Of a stretch of DNA of 64,000 nt, positions 1 to 8,046 are shown piece after piece. Source of the stretch: Weissella halotolerans DSM 20190 (GTDB lineage Bacteria > Bacillota > Bacilli > Lactobacillales > Lactobacillaceae); assembly GCF_000420365.1 (NCBI RefSeq), contig NZ_ATUU01000001.1:1-64000 (forward strand). Direction: 5' to 3'. The first letter of the stretch is position 1. Every line of letters starts with the position of its first letter. The notes under the pieces are model-generated. The model worked only from the letters and a program-made list of their open reading frames with translations. It was not told the origin of the DNA and did no database searches. Position numbers and translations under genes: made by a program.

Positions 1-38
1 AAGCGGACTAGTACTAATGGTTCGAGGACTTAACCAAG
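1..38 (+). rRNA. 23S rRNA, 3' end (partial)
   Basis: The first bases match the conserved 3' end of bacterial 23S rRNA, including the block GTACTAAT followed by CGAGGACTTAACCA. The gene starts outside the window. The exact 3' end is uncertain by a few bases. An 84-base spacer separates it from the 5S gene. Confidence 0.9.
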
Positions 39-122
39 TTGAACAAACGGTGTTAAGGCTCAAGGATAAATGAAGGCAAAAGCAAGCAATAAGATTCAGT
101 TTTGAGAGACGTAAGTCTCACG

Positions 123-239
123 TGTTGTGATGATGGCATTGAGGTCACACCTGTTCCCATACCGAACACAGAAGTTAAGCTCAATCGCGCCGAAAGTAGT
201 TGGGGGATCGCTCCCTGCGAGGATAGGGCGTCGCAACGC
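123..239 (+). rRNA. 5S rRNA
   Basis: About 117 bases with the hallmarks of bacterial 5S rRNA: the conserved CCGAACACAGAAGTTAAGC core, and terminal sequences TGTTGTGATG and CGTCGCAACG that can pair as helix I. It lies in the usual 23S-5S-tRNA order. End positions are estimated from helix I pairing. Confidence 0.93.
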
Positions 240-244
240 ATCTT

Positions 245-317
245 GGACGTTTAGCTCAGCTGGGAGAGCACCTGCCTTACAAGCAGGGGGTCACAGGTTC
301 GATCCCTGTAACGTCCA
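245..317 (+). tRNA. tRNA-Val (anticodon TAC)
   Basis: A 73-base cloverleaf with a 7-bp acceptor stem (GGACGTT/AACGTCC), a D-loop AGCTCAGCTGGGAGAGC, the anticodon loop CTTACAA giving anticodon TAC, and the T-loop GGTTCGATCC. The discriminator is A. The genomic bases that follow are TCT, so the CCA tail is not encoded and must be added by the CCA-adding enzyme. It is the last gene of the rrn operon. Confidence 0.95.
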
Positions 318-340
318 TCTCAATATGTGCAGTTTTAACT

Positions 341-384
341 AGGTACTTACTCCCGATAGTCGGTGGAGTAAGTACCTATTTATA
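341..384 (+). terminator. terminator of the rrn-tRNA operon
   Basis: A perfect 13-bp inverted repeat (AGGTACTTACTCC at 341-353 and its complement at 365-377) with an 11-base loop is followed by an AT-rich stretch. The T tract is interrupted by A residues, so it is a less ideal intrinsic terminator, but its place at the operon end fits. Confidence 0.75.
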
Positions 385-433
385 TATAAGAAAGTTAAAT
401 GTGTTACTAGGCCAGCCAAAAGAGATGATAATT

Positions 434-442
434 TGGTATACT
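434..442 (+). promoter_or_regulatory. extended -10 promoter of tgt
   Basis: The string TGGTATACT is an extended -10 element (TGn plus TATACT). No good -35 was found at 17 bp spacing. It lies 45 bp before the tgt start codon. Confidence 0.55.
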
Positions 443-486
443 AGTATTTATGAACGGTTTAAAACCTTATGTGAAAGGGGAGCATT

Positions 487-1635
487 ATGGCGCAAACGAG
501 CGCAATAAAATACGAACTACTACATGTTGAAAAACACACAGGTGCTCGCTTGGGTAAGATTACGACACCACATGGTGAGGTGATGACCCCCATGTTTATG
601 CCAGTGGGGACACAGGCCAGTGTAAAAAATATTTCGCCACGTGAATTAAAGGAAATTCATTCACAATTTATTTTAGCGAATACGTATCATTTATGGTTAC
701 GTCCGGGTGATGATTTGATTGCCCAGGCAGGCGGCTTGCATAAATTCATGGATTGGGATGGCCCAATTTTAACCGACTCAGGTGGCTTTCAAGTGTGGTC
801 ATTATCTGACCATAATCAGATTAGTGAAGAAGGGGTAACCTTTAGAAACCACTTAGATGGACGTAAAATGTTTTTGTCGCCAGAAGTGGCGATGCGCATT
901 CAAAATAACCTAGGCTCTGACATTATGATGCAGCTAGATGAAGCCATCCCATATTTTGAAAGTTATGACTATGTAAAAAATTCAGTTGAACGAACAACGC
1001 GGTGGGCTGAACGTGCCTTAAAGGCGCACAAGCGTCCAGATGATCAAGCCTTATTTGGGATAGTCCAAGGGGCCGGGTTCAAAGATTTGCGTAAGGCTTC
1101 AGCCGATTCCTTAGTCGCACTAGATTTACCGGGTTATGCAGTTGGTGGCCTTTCGGTTGGGGAATCAAAGCCAGAAATGAACCGTGTCCTTGATTTTACA
1201 GTTCCTTGGTTACCCGAGGACAAGCCCCGTTACTTGATGGGGGTGGCGGCACCTGATTCTTTGGTTGATGGTGTGATTCGCGGTATTGATATGTTTGATT
1301 GCGTTTTGCCAACACGTATTGGGCGTAATGGAACCTTGATGACGAAGCATGGACGAATTGTAATTACTAATGCTAAATATAAAAATGACTTTTCACCTAT
1401 TGATCCTGACTTAGATGATTATGCTTCAACTCATTTTACAAAAGCCTACTTACACCATCTAATTAAAGCTAATGAACTGCTTGGTCAAAACCTAGCAAGT
1501 TTGCATAATTTACGTTATCTCTTAAAGTTAATGGAGGATATGCGGCAAGCCATTGCTGAAGATCGGCTACTTGATTTTAGGGCGGAATTGATGGAAAATT
1601 ATGGGTACAATAAGCCTAATGCTAGATTATTCTAG
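487..1635 (+). CDS. tgt: tRNA-guanine transglycosylase with altered zinc site
   Basis: Homologue of the enzyme that swaps guanine 34 of GUN-anticodon tRNAs for a 7-deazaguanine base (queuosine pathway, cytoplasmic). The 382-residue length is normal. The TIM-barrel landmarks are present: TDSGGFQ (Asp97, general acid/base), the pocket Asp151, GGLSVGE near 220 and FDCVLPTR with the nucleophile Asp271. The zinc motif that normally reads CxCxxC is absent: alignment to the Zymomonas enzyme puts Leu309, Asp311 and Ser314 at the three cysteines, while the fourth ligand His340 (SLHN) remains. The pocket cysteine of the usual DECxPY is Ala153 (DEAIPY). It is followed by yajC as in many bacteria, but no queA or ruvAB is nearby. 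A GAAAGGGGA ribosome-binding site precedes the ATG. The family call is firm; base specificity is not. Confidence 0.93.
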   Translation: MAQTSAIKYELLHVEKHTGARLGKITTPHGEVMTPMFMPVGTQASVKNISPRELKEIHSQFILANTYHLWLRPGDDLIAQAGGLHKFMDWDGPILTDSGGFQVWSLSDHNQISEEGVTFRNHLDGRKMFLSPEVAMRIQNNLGSDIMMQLDEAIPYFESYDYVKNSVERTTRWAERALKAHKRPDDQALFGIVQGAGFKDLRKASADSLVALDLPGYAVGGLSVGESKPEMNRVLDFTVPWLPEDKPRYLMGVAAPDSLVDGVIRGIDMFDCVLPTRIGRNGTLMTKHGRIVITNAKYKNDFSPIDPDLDDYASTHFTKAYLHHLIKANELLGQNLASLHNLRYLLKLMEDMRQAIAEDRLLDFRAELMENYGYNKPNARLF

Positions 1636-1681
1636 GGTTGGGATAATACTTAAGTTAACTAACGGAGGATAGAAACTAACG

Positions 1682-2032
1682 ATGCAACAAATGATTATGA
1701 TTGTGGCGTTCATCGCCTTGATGTATTTTTTAATGATACGCCCACAGCAAAAGCAACAGCAAAAGCAGCGTAATATGCTAAGTAATTTGAAACCTGGTCA
1801 ACAAGTAGTTACAATTGGCGGTCTACACGCCACCGTCAGTTCTATTAGTGCTGATCGTAAAACAGTGGCTTTAGATGCAGATGGTATTTTGTTGACCTTT
1901 GAAATCGCTGCTATTCGGACAGTGAAGGACGATGTAAAGGTAGATGCGCCTGCAGAGATTGAAAACGTGGGTGCTAAAGAAGAGACTGATTCGACAGATA
2001 AAGCTGACAGTGATGTCTCAAGCGAGAAGTAA
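1682..2032 (+). CDS. yajC: YajC, preprotein translocase accessory subunit
   Basis: Small membrane protein that associates with SecDF next to SecYEG. The 116 residues begin with a single hydrophobic helix (about residues 3-20) ending in IRPQQKQQQKQ, the classic YajC signature MIRPQ followed by a Gln/Lys-rich stretch. A small beta domain with LKPGQQVVTIGG follows, then an acidic tail. It lies 46 bp after tgt, the standard tgt-yajC pairing, with a GGAGG ribosome-binding site upstream, and is followed by a strong terminator. Confidence 0.93.
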   Translation: MQQMIMIVAFIALMYFLMIRPQQKQQQKQRNMLSNLKPGQQVVTIGGLHATVSSISADRKTVALDADGILLTFEIAAIRTVKDDVKVDAPAEIENVGAKEETDSTDKADSDVSSEK

Positions 2033-2048
2033 GGACGATATTGAGTGG

Positions 2049-2088
2049 GTCTAGGTTTCCATATTCTATAAGGAAACCTAGACTTTTT
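2049..2088 (+). terminator. terminator after tgt-yajC
   Basis: A perfect 12-bp stem (GTCTAGGTTTCC and its complement) with an 11-base loop is followed by five T residues. It ends the tgt-yajC transcript before dinB. Confidence 0.9.
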
Positions 2089-2116
2089 ATTAGGTATCTT
2101 GGTGAAGGAGGAAGTG

Positions 2117-3223
2117 ATGGCAGACCTACTGGAATTTCCTACCAAGTTGCACGCTGATCGTAAAATTATTCATGTCGATATGGATGCTTTTTATGCTCAA
2201 ATTGAAATGCGTGATCATCCAGAGTATCAAAATGTCCCAATCATCTTAGCACGTGATCCCCGTAAGACGGGCGGCCATGGGGTGGTTGCAACGGCGAATT
2301 ATATGGCGCGTAAACAAGGAGTTCATTCAGCCATGAGTGCTGCCGAGGCGCTAAAACTGGCGCCAGAGGCTACTTTTGTGCCACCCAACTTTTCATTATA
2401 TCGTGAGGTATCAACGCAGGTTCATCAGGTTTTTCATCAACTTACTGATAAAATAGAACCAATTGCCTTTGACGAGGCCTATTTAGACCTATCTGACTAT
2501 GAACAAGATCCGGTGATGTTGGCCCATTGGTTACAACAAACGATTTATCAGCAGTTAACCTTAACTAGTTCGGTAGGCATTTCCTTTAATAAGTTTTTAG
2601 CGAAGCTGGCTTCTGAGCATAATAAGCCAGCTGGATTGACTGTCGTCAGACCAGAAGATATTCGTGACTTTTTAGATCCATTACCAATTGAAGCTATTCG
2701 AGGCGTTGGCCAAAAAACGGCCGTTAAAATGCATGATTTATCAATTAATACGGCCAGGGATTTATATAAGCAAAGTTTAGCCACGCTGGAAGAACATTTT
2801 GGTCGCTTAGGATTTACCCTGTTTAAGCGAATTAGAGGTGTTGATGAACGACCAGTTCAATGGCAGCGGCAACGCAAGTCGATTGGTAAGGAGCATACAT
2901 TCACACACTTTATTGACGGAGATCAAGCAGTCCTAACTGAGTTAAGAAGCCTTGCTCACGAGTTAGTTTTAACGTTGCAAAGAAAAGACCAGCATGGAAA
3001 GACCCTTGTTTTGAAAGTGCGTGATGATCGATTTGAAACACGGACCCATCGGCGCACAGGGCCAGACTTTATCCGTAATGATGAACGTATGATTCAACAA
3101 TTAGCCCAGGATATCTGGGAAGACATGGGTGGCTATGAACGCCCCATTCGACTGCTAGGGCTTACGATGACGAACTTGCAACCAGTGACGTTTACCGAGA
3201 TGCCCTTAAACCTCTATGAGTGA
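2117..3223 (+). CDS. dinB: DNA polymerase IV (Y family)
   Basis: Error-prone translesion DNA polymerase. The 368-residue protein carries HVDMDAFYAQIE (first catalytic Asp and steric-gate region), DEAYLDLS (catalytic Asp-Glu pair) and SVGISFNKFLAKLAS, all diagnostic of DinB, then helix-hairpin-helix residues (IRGVGQKTA) and the little-finger domain. The ATG at 2117 was chosen over an upstream TTG at 2099 because the GAAGGAGG at 2104-2111 is 5 bp before it and the TTG lies upstream of that site. It stands alone between the yajC terminator and nrnA. No C-terminal sliding-clamp motif was clearly recognised. Confidence 0.94.
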   Translation: MADLLEFPTKLHADRKIIHVDMDAFYAQIEMRDHPEYQNVPIILARDPRKTGGHGVVATANYMARKQGVHSAMSAAEALKLAPEATFVPPNFSLYREVSTQVHQVFHQLTDKIEPIAFDEAYLDLSDYEQDPVMLAHWLQQTIYQQLTLTSSVGISFNKFLAKLASEHNKPAGLTVVRPEDIRDFLDPLPIEAIRGVGQKTAVKMHDLSINTARDLYKQSLATLEEHFGRLGFTLFKRIRGVDERPVQWQRQRKSIGKEHTFTHFIDGDQAVLTELRSLAHELVLTLQRKDQHGKTLVLKVRDDRFETRTHRRTGPDFIRNDERMIQQLAQDIWEDMGGYERPIRLLGLTMTNLQPVTFTEMPLNLYE

Positions 3224-3347
3224 GATGAAAGGCAGAAAGTTTGGTCAATCAACTAACCATTCAGTTTGCATAAGAACTTATAAACGAAGCAAGTTATATT
3301 TATCGGAAGTGAAAAATACAGATTATTTAGGACCAGGACTAAGGGTG

Positions 3348-3353
3348 TATAAT
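3348..3353 (+). promoter_or_regulatory. probable -10 of the nrnA promoter
   Basis: A perfect TATAAT lies 66 bp before the nrnA start codon. The matching -35 region is poor, so only the -10 is claimed. Confidence 0.45.
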
Positions 3354-3377
3354 AGTACGATAGTTGAGTACACCTTT

Positions 3378-3411
3378 ATTAAGTAAGAAAAGAAATTAAG
3401 TAAGAAAAGAG
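3378..3411 (+). repeat. 17-bp tandem duplication in the nrnA leader
   Basis: Two adjacent copies of ATTAAGTAAGAAAAGA plus one base (3378-3394 and 3395-3411) match at 16 of 17 positions. The second copy ends seven bases before the nrnA start codon, so its AAAAGAG serves as a weak ribosome-binding site. Confidence 0.85.
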
Positions 3412-3418
3412 ACAGATT

Positions 3419-4363
3419 ATGACAGCGCAAACACAAATTTTGGCGCAAATAAAAGCCGCAAATACGATCATTATTCATCGCCATCAAAGGCCAGATCCAG
3501 ATGCAATTGGGTCACAAATGGGCTTAGCCGAATTAATTCGTACGTCCTTTCCAAGTAAACATGTTTATGTAGTTGGTAAACAAGCACCTAGTATGCAATG
3601 GATGGGGCAGATGGATGAAATCTCAGATGACCTCTATGATGATGCCCTGGTCATTGTGACTGATACTGCTAATTCTCCACGTATTGATGATCAACGTTAC
3701 GATTATGGAAAGGTAGTGGTTAAAATTGATCATCATCCAAATGATGAACCATACGGGGATTTCAAGTGGGTGGTCGAAGGCATTTCGTCTTCATCGGAGT
3801 TGATTTTTCAGTTTTATCAAGAGTTCTCTGATCAACTGACCCTATCAAACGCAGGAGCTGCTTATCTCTATGCGGGAATCGTTGGCGATACGGGTCGCTT
3901 CCTTTATGGAACTGACGCAAAAACGATGGCCGCCGTTTCTGGCTTAATGACCTTTGATTTTGATTGGTTTAAGATTAATCAGCATATGGAAACAATTACG
4001 CCTGCAGCAGCTAAAGCCTCAGGCTATGTCTTTGACCATATGACCTTAACGCCGGAAGGGTTTAATTATATTATTCTTGATCAGGAAACTGTTGAAAGTT
4101 TCCAATTAGATGATTTTGGGACCGCCTTTATTGTGCCCTTACTAGGCAAAATTGATGTCGCCAAGGCTTGGGCTGTTTTTGAACAACAGGCAGAAGGGTT
4201 CTACCGTGTTCGCTTGCGTTCTCGTAATACAGCGATTAATGGCATTGCCAAACGCCATGGCGGCGGTGGACATCCGTTTGCTTCTGGAGCGATCGCCAAA
4301 GATCGGACTGAAATAAAAACAATTATTGAAGAAGCAAATCAAGTACTGAAGGAGCAAGCTTAA
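3419..4363 (+). CDS. nrnA: NrnA-type DHH phosphoesterase (nanoRNase/pAp phosphatase)
   Basis: Bifunctional DHH/DHHA1 enzyme family that degrades 2-5 nucleotide RNA fragments and dephosphorylates 3'-phosphoadenosine 5'-phosphate; some members cleave pGpG or pApA. The 314 residues show DPDAIGS (motif I, about 24-30), VTDTANSPRID (motif II), KIDHHPN (the DHH motif) and the C-terminal DHHA1 glycine-rich GGGGHPFASGA. The stop codon shares one base with the start of the downstream helicase (TAATG), implying translational coupling. Substrate range cannot be read from sequence. Confidence 0.9.
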   Translation: MTAQTQILAQIKAANTIIIHRHQRPDPDAIGSQMGLAELIRTSFPSKHVYVVGKQAPSMQWMGQMDEISDDLYDDALVIVTDTANSPRIDDQRYDYGKVVVKIDHHPNDEPYGDFKWVVEGISSSSELIFQFYQEFSDQLTLSNAGAAYLYAGIVGDTGRFLYGTDAKTMAAVSGLMTFDFDWFKINQHMETITPAAAKASGYVFDHMTLTPEGFNYIILDQETVESFQLDDFGTAFIVPLLGKIDVAKAWAVFEQQAEGFYRVRLRSRNTAINGIAKRHGGGGHPFASGAIAKDRTEIKTIIEEANQVLKEQA

Positions 4364-5712
4364 TGGCAAAATTTACAGATTATCATCTGCGAGAAGGAAT
4401 TTATCGTGCCTTAACTAAGATGCGTTTTACCCAACCGACCCCCGTGCAAGAACGGTTAATTCCAGTTATTTTGCAGGGCAAGTCAGTCGTTGGCCAATCA
4501 CAAACCGGTTCTGGGAAAACACATACCTTTTTGATTCCTATTTTTGAAAAATTGGACGCTAACCAGCACAAGGTACAAACAATTATTACGACGCCTTCCC
4601 GTGAGTTAGCTCAACAGATTTATCAAGCTGCCCAAACCATGACCGCCAGTTTTCCCGAGACTGAGCAACCTAAGATAGGGCTCTTTGTTGGTGGTTCCGA
4701 TAAGCAACGGCAAATTCATCAATTACAGCATGAACAGCCACAATTAGTTATTGGAACGCCAGGGAGACTACGTGATCTCTATCAATCAGGGGCGTTGGCC
4801 TTGCATACGGCACAGACATTGGTTGTTGATGAAGCTGATATGGTATTAGACCTGGGGTTCTTACCTGACGTTGATGCGATAGCGGGGGCCTTACCAGCTG
4901 ATTTGCAAATGTTAGTATTTTCTGCAACCATTCCACAAAAATTACGGCCTTTTTTGAAAAAGTATATGAATCAACCAGTAATTGAAGAAATTCCAACAGC
5001 TACGGTGATTGCCCCTACCATTAAGAATATTCTTCTAGAGACGAAGGGGCGTTCTAAGGATGACCTAATTTATCAACTTTTGACAATGGGGAATCCGTAT
5101 TTGGCCTTGGTTTTTGCTAATACTAAGGAGCGTGCACGGGAGATTGCCCGAGACCTTCGTGAACGTGGGTTAAAGGTGGCTGAGATTCATGGTGATATTC
5201 AGCCACGTGAACGTAAGCGAACGATGCAGCGAATTCAACATTTGGATTATCAATATGTTGTAGCAACGGATTTGGCCTCGCGGGGTATTGATATTCCCGG
5301 AGTCTCACTGATTATAAATGATGGTATTCCAAATGATTTAGAATTCTTTGTTCATCGTGTGGGTCGAACTGGCCGGAACGGGATGGAAGGGACAGCAATT
5401 ACCCTGTATGATCCAGAAGAAGAAAATAAGGTGGCGCAAGTCGAGCAATTAGGCGTTGTCTTTGAACCGATGACGTTATCTAAGGGGGAGTTGAAACCTG
5501 GAATTGATCGCCGTCGCCGTAGACAACGTTCTAAAACACAGACAAAGTTAGATCCTACCATGATTGGGATGGTTAAGAAACAAAAGAAGCAGGTTAAGCC
5601 CGGGTATAAGCGGCGCATTAAAAAGAATATTGAACGGGATACACAGTTCAAAAAACGAACAGCAAAACGTCAGGCCCAACGAAGTCAGCGTAAGGCCCAT
5701 AAAAGTAATTAA
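4363..5712 (+). CDS. DEAD-box RNA helicase (CshB-like)
   Basis: ATP-dependent RNA helicase of the cold-shock/ribosome-assembly type. Its 449 residues contain all core motifs in order: Q motif (FTQPTPVQ), motif I SQTGSGKT, motif Ia PSREL (usually PTREL), GTPGR, DEAD in VDEADMVLD, SAT, and HRVGRTGR. The last 80 residues are strongly basic, an RNA-binding tail as in CshB. It overlaps nrnA by one base and is followed 26 bp later by an acetyltransferase, so the three are probably one operon. The choice of CshB over CshA rests on the short tail and overall look. Confidence 0.88.
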   Translation: MAKFTDYHLREGIYRALTKMRFTQPTPVQERLIPVILQGKSVVGQSQTGSGKTHTFLIPIFEKLDANQHKVQTIITTPSRELAQQIYQAAQTMTASFPETEQPKIGLFVGGSDKQRQIHQLQHEQPQLVIGTPGRLRDLYQSGALALHTAQTLVVDEADMVLDLGFLPDVDAIAGALPADLQMLVFSATIPQKLRPFLKKYMNQPVIEEIPTATVIAPTIKNILLETKGRSKDDLIYQLLTMGNPYLALVFANTKERAREIARDLRERGLKVAEIHGDIQPRERKRTMQRIQHLDYQYVVATDLASRGIDIPGVSLIINDGIPNDLEFFVHRVGRTGRNGMEGTAITLYDPEEENKVAQVEQLGVVFEPMTLSKGELKPGIDRRRRRQRSKTQTKLDPTMIGMVKKQKKQVKPGYKRRIKKNIERDTQFKKRTAKRQAQRSQRKAHKSN

Positions 5713-5738
5713 AGAAAGCGAGCAAAACAAGATCAATC

Positions 5739-6293
5739 ATGGATACGCCAAGTGATAATGCAAAAGATGTGCCTCTTGAAACATTAGCGGTTACAACAGA
5801 CCGTTTAACGGCACGCAATAAATGTTTTCAGTATAATCAGATGTTACCGGTTCAAGATGAAGCCCGGATGTCCTTACTGGAAGATTTTTTTGGTGCGGTT
5901 GGGTCTAAGACACAAATTTTGGCCCCCTTTCAATGTGACTTTGGGTTTAATATCTATATTGGTCATAACTTTTATGCGGGCTATAACCTGGTAATTGCCG
6001 ATATGGCAAAGGTTACGATTGGCGATAATGTTAAAGTAGGTGCTAATTGTACCTTGCAAACCTCTGTTTATTCGTTAAACCCCAAAGCTCGTGCGCGGGG
6101 ATTACGCCATGCCAAGCCAATTGTGATTGATGATGATGTTTGGATTCAGGCTAATGCTGTAATTTTGCCGGGGGTGACCATTGGGGCCCGATCAATCGTC
6201 CAAGCAGGGACTGTTGTTGCCACTGACATACCAGCCGATACAGTCGTAGCGGGTAATCCGATGCAAGTTTTGCAGCAGGCTGAGAAAAACTAA
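5739..6293 (+). CDS. maltose/galactoside-type O-acetyltransferase
   Basis: Left-handed beta-helix (hexapeptide repeat) acetyltransferase that moves acetyl from acetyl-CoA to a sugar hydroxyl. The 184 residues show the N-terminal helical cap (LTARNKCFQYNQ), then repeats of the form [IVL]GxNxx (YIGHNFYAGYN, TIGDNVKVGAN) and the closing GVTIGARSIVQAGTVVATDIP. That order is typical of the maltose acetyltransferase/LacA/NodL group. The family's catalytic His, usually in a HP/TH context near the middle, is not clear here: the equivalent loop reads YSLNPKARARGL. Substrate unknown. Last gene of the nrnA operon. Confidence 0.85.
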   Translation: MDTPSDNAKDVPLETLAVTTDRLTARNKCFQYNQMLPVQDEARMSLLEDFFGAVGSKTQILAPFQCDFGFNIYIGHNFYAGYNLVIADMAKVTIGDNVKVGANCTLQTSVYSLNPKARARGLRHAKPIVIDDDVWIQANAVILPGVTIGARSIVQAGTVVATDIPADTVVAGNPMQVLQQAEKN

Positions 6294-6320
6294 ATCGCAT
6301 TTTATTCTCTTTAAGAAAAT

Positions 6321-6350
6321 GTCTTCCAACGTGCTTGGAAGGCTTTTTTT
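6321..6350 (+). terminator. terminator after the acetyltransferase gene
   Basis: The stem GTCTTCCAA/TTGGAAGGC with a five-base loop is followed by eight T residues. It closes the nrnA-helicase-acetyltransferase operon. Confidence 0.88.
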
Positions 6351-6504
6351 GTTAGTCAATGTAAATGGAAAAGCCTGAAGTTTTCTAGGAACCAAGAGTA
6401 ATTAAATAACGGTCAATTGGGACTTGCCAAAGGCGTTAGCTACCGGTATAGTTAATAACTAATTAACCTGAACCAGTGAGTTCAAAATTAAGGAGATGAT
6501 GCAA

Positions 6505-7731
6505 ATGCAAAAAACAAGCATAATGACACTAACAAGGCAGCAAAAGTGGGTGGTCGGGTCAACGGCGGCTGGCTTTATGCTAGAAAATATGGATATGATG
6601 TTTGTCTCCTTTGCTTTAAGTTCAATGATGATTGATTTGCATTTGACCGGTGGTCAAGCAGGGTTAATCTCGTCCATTACGAATTTAGGGATGTTGATTG
6701 GTGGTATCATTTTTGGCCTATTAGCTGATCGGATTGGGCGAATCAAAACCTTCAATTGGACCATTTTTATTTTTGCCTTTGGGACTGCATTGATGTACTT
6801 TGTTAAGGATATTCAGCAAGTCTACTGGTTACGGTTTCTAACCGGTCTAGGGGCTGGTGGAGAGTACGGGGTCGCGATGGCCCTGATTGCCGAAAATTTT
6901 CCACCAAATAAAGTTGGTCGGATGACCTCTATTGGGGCAATTGGTGGGCAAATGGGTGCCATCTTAGCTGCGTTGTTAGCTGCCTTAGTTTTAGCTCAGG
7001 CAAGTTGGCATGTGCTCTTCCTGTTTGGTCTATTACCGGTTGGGCTAACTTTCTTCGTACGACGCCATGTTAAAGAAAGTGCACGATTTGCGCAGCCTAA
7101 GGCAGCTTTCAAAACAGCTAATATATCATTAAAACCCTTGTTCAGTACGGCTAAGGTCACTTATCAAACACTAGCCTTGATGCTGATGGCCATTGTACAA
7201 ATTGCGGGTTATTTTGGCTTAATGAACTGGTTGCCTACGATGATGCAAAAGCGACTTGGCCTGACAGTTGCTGGCTCATCTCTTTGGATGGTCGCGACTA
7301 TTCTGGGAATGTCACTTGGCATGTTGGTCTTTGGGACTATATTAGACCGCCTTGGGCCTAGGTTGGCTTTTGGAGCTTTTTTGATTGGTTCAGCCTTAAT
7401 GGTCTTTGCACTCACCTTAGCCGATAATATGGTAACCTTGACGTTAGCTGGGGCAGCCGTTGGTTTCTTTTCCAATGGTATGTTTGGCGGTTACGGAGCA
7501 GTCATCTCACGGTTGTATCCCCTTGAAATTCGGGCCACTGCTAATAATGTAATTGTGAATGTAGGCCGGGCTATAGGTGGCTTTTCATCTGTCGTGATTG
7601 GTTTACTAATGGCTAAGCATTCTATCTTTTTTGTGATGGCTTGTTTATCTGCTATGTATATGTTGAGCCTGTTTGTTATGCTAACAGTTCCCGGGATACG
7701 GGGACTAACACCTGGAAAGATTAAAGATTAG
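6505..7731 (+). CDS. MFS transporter, aromatic acid/sugar-type symporter
   Basis: Twelve-helix major facilitator with the loop 2-3 signature GLLADRIGRIK and a second-half echo GTILDRLGPR. The GAGGEYG in helix 4-5 and the overall pattern resemble the AAHS/sialate/organic-acid symporters. Of three in-frame ATGs (6496, 6499, 6505) the last was chosen, because AGGAG at 6491-6495 is nine bases before it and abuts the first; this gives 408 residues. It is a single gene between the acetyltransferase terminator and the alaS leader. Substrate is not identifiable. Confidence 0.85.
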   Translation: MQKTSIMTLTRQQKWVVGSTAAGFMLENMDMMFVSFALSSMMIDLHLTGGQAGLISSITNLGMLIGGIIFGLLADRIGRIKTFNWTIFIFAFGTALMYFVKDIQQVYWLRFLTGLGAGGEYGVAMALIAENFPPNKVGRMTSIGAIGGQMGAILAALLAALVLAQASWHVLFLFGLLPVGLTFFVRRHVKESARFAQPKAAFKTANISLKPLFSTAKVTYQTLALMLMAIVQIAGYFGLMNWLPTMMQKRLGLTVAGSSLWMVATILGMSLGMLVFGTILDRLGPRLAFGAFLIGSALMVFALTLADNMVTLTLAGAAVGFFSNGMFGGYGAVISRLYPLEIRATANNVIVNVGRAIGGFSSVVIGLLMAKHSIFFVMACLSAMYMLSLFVMLTVPGIRGLTPGKIKD

Positions 7732-7781
7732 TGACGAAGTTTTGTCAAGCAGGTTACGAAAGCTGTTCTCAGCTAATAGTG

Positions 7782-7790
7782 TGGTACAAT
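7782..7790 (+). promoter_or_regulatory. extended -10 promoter of alaS
   Basis: TGGTACAAT is an extended -10 (TGn plus TACAAT) directly before the T-box leader. No convincing -35 was seen. Confidence 0.55.
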
Positions 7791-7795
7791 AAATA

Positions 7796-8020
7796 GCGAG
7801 GATGAGGGCTACGACTTGTGAGCTGAAGAGACATCACGGTTGGTGAAAGTGATGCCAGGTGTGGCTTATGCTACCTAAGGTGGAGTGTTTGTGAAAGCAA
7901 ACCGTTAGTCGGCGTTAACGACACATTAAAGAGGTAATGATTGACAGACAGTCATTGCAAGCAAAGTGGTACCGCGTTTGGGCGTCTTTGTTTATGCAAT
8001 GGGGGTCTGTTTTTTTGATA
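7796..8020 (+). promoter_or_regulatory. T-box riboswitch leader of alaS
   Basis: The 256-base leader between the -10 and the alaS start carries the T-box core AAAGTGGTACCGCG at 7963-7976, whose UGGU bulge can pair with the ACCA end of uncharged tRNA-Ala. An AGAGA motif lies near 7827 in Stem I. A likely specifier codon GCT (Ala) sits at 7870-7872, read from its position before ACC; this is an inference. The stretch ends in a weak GU-rich hairpin and seven T residues at 8010-8016, the regulated terminator. Uncharged tRNA-Ala should favour antitermination. The 315 bases without a gene are explained by this element. Confidence 0.88.
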
Positions 8021-8046
8021 AAAAAATAAAGGTGGGAAAGTAGAGA

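Noticed and set aside
1798-2145. Open frame of 115 residues on the minus strand
   Set aside because: It covers yajC and its terminator on the opposite strand and reads through the terminator hairpin; it is a shadow frame.
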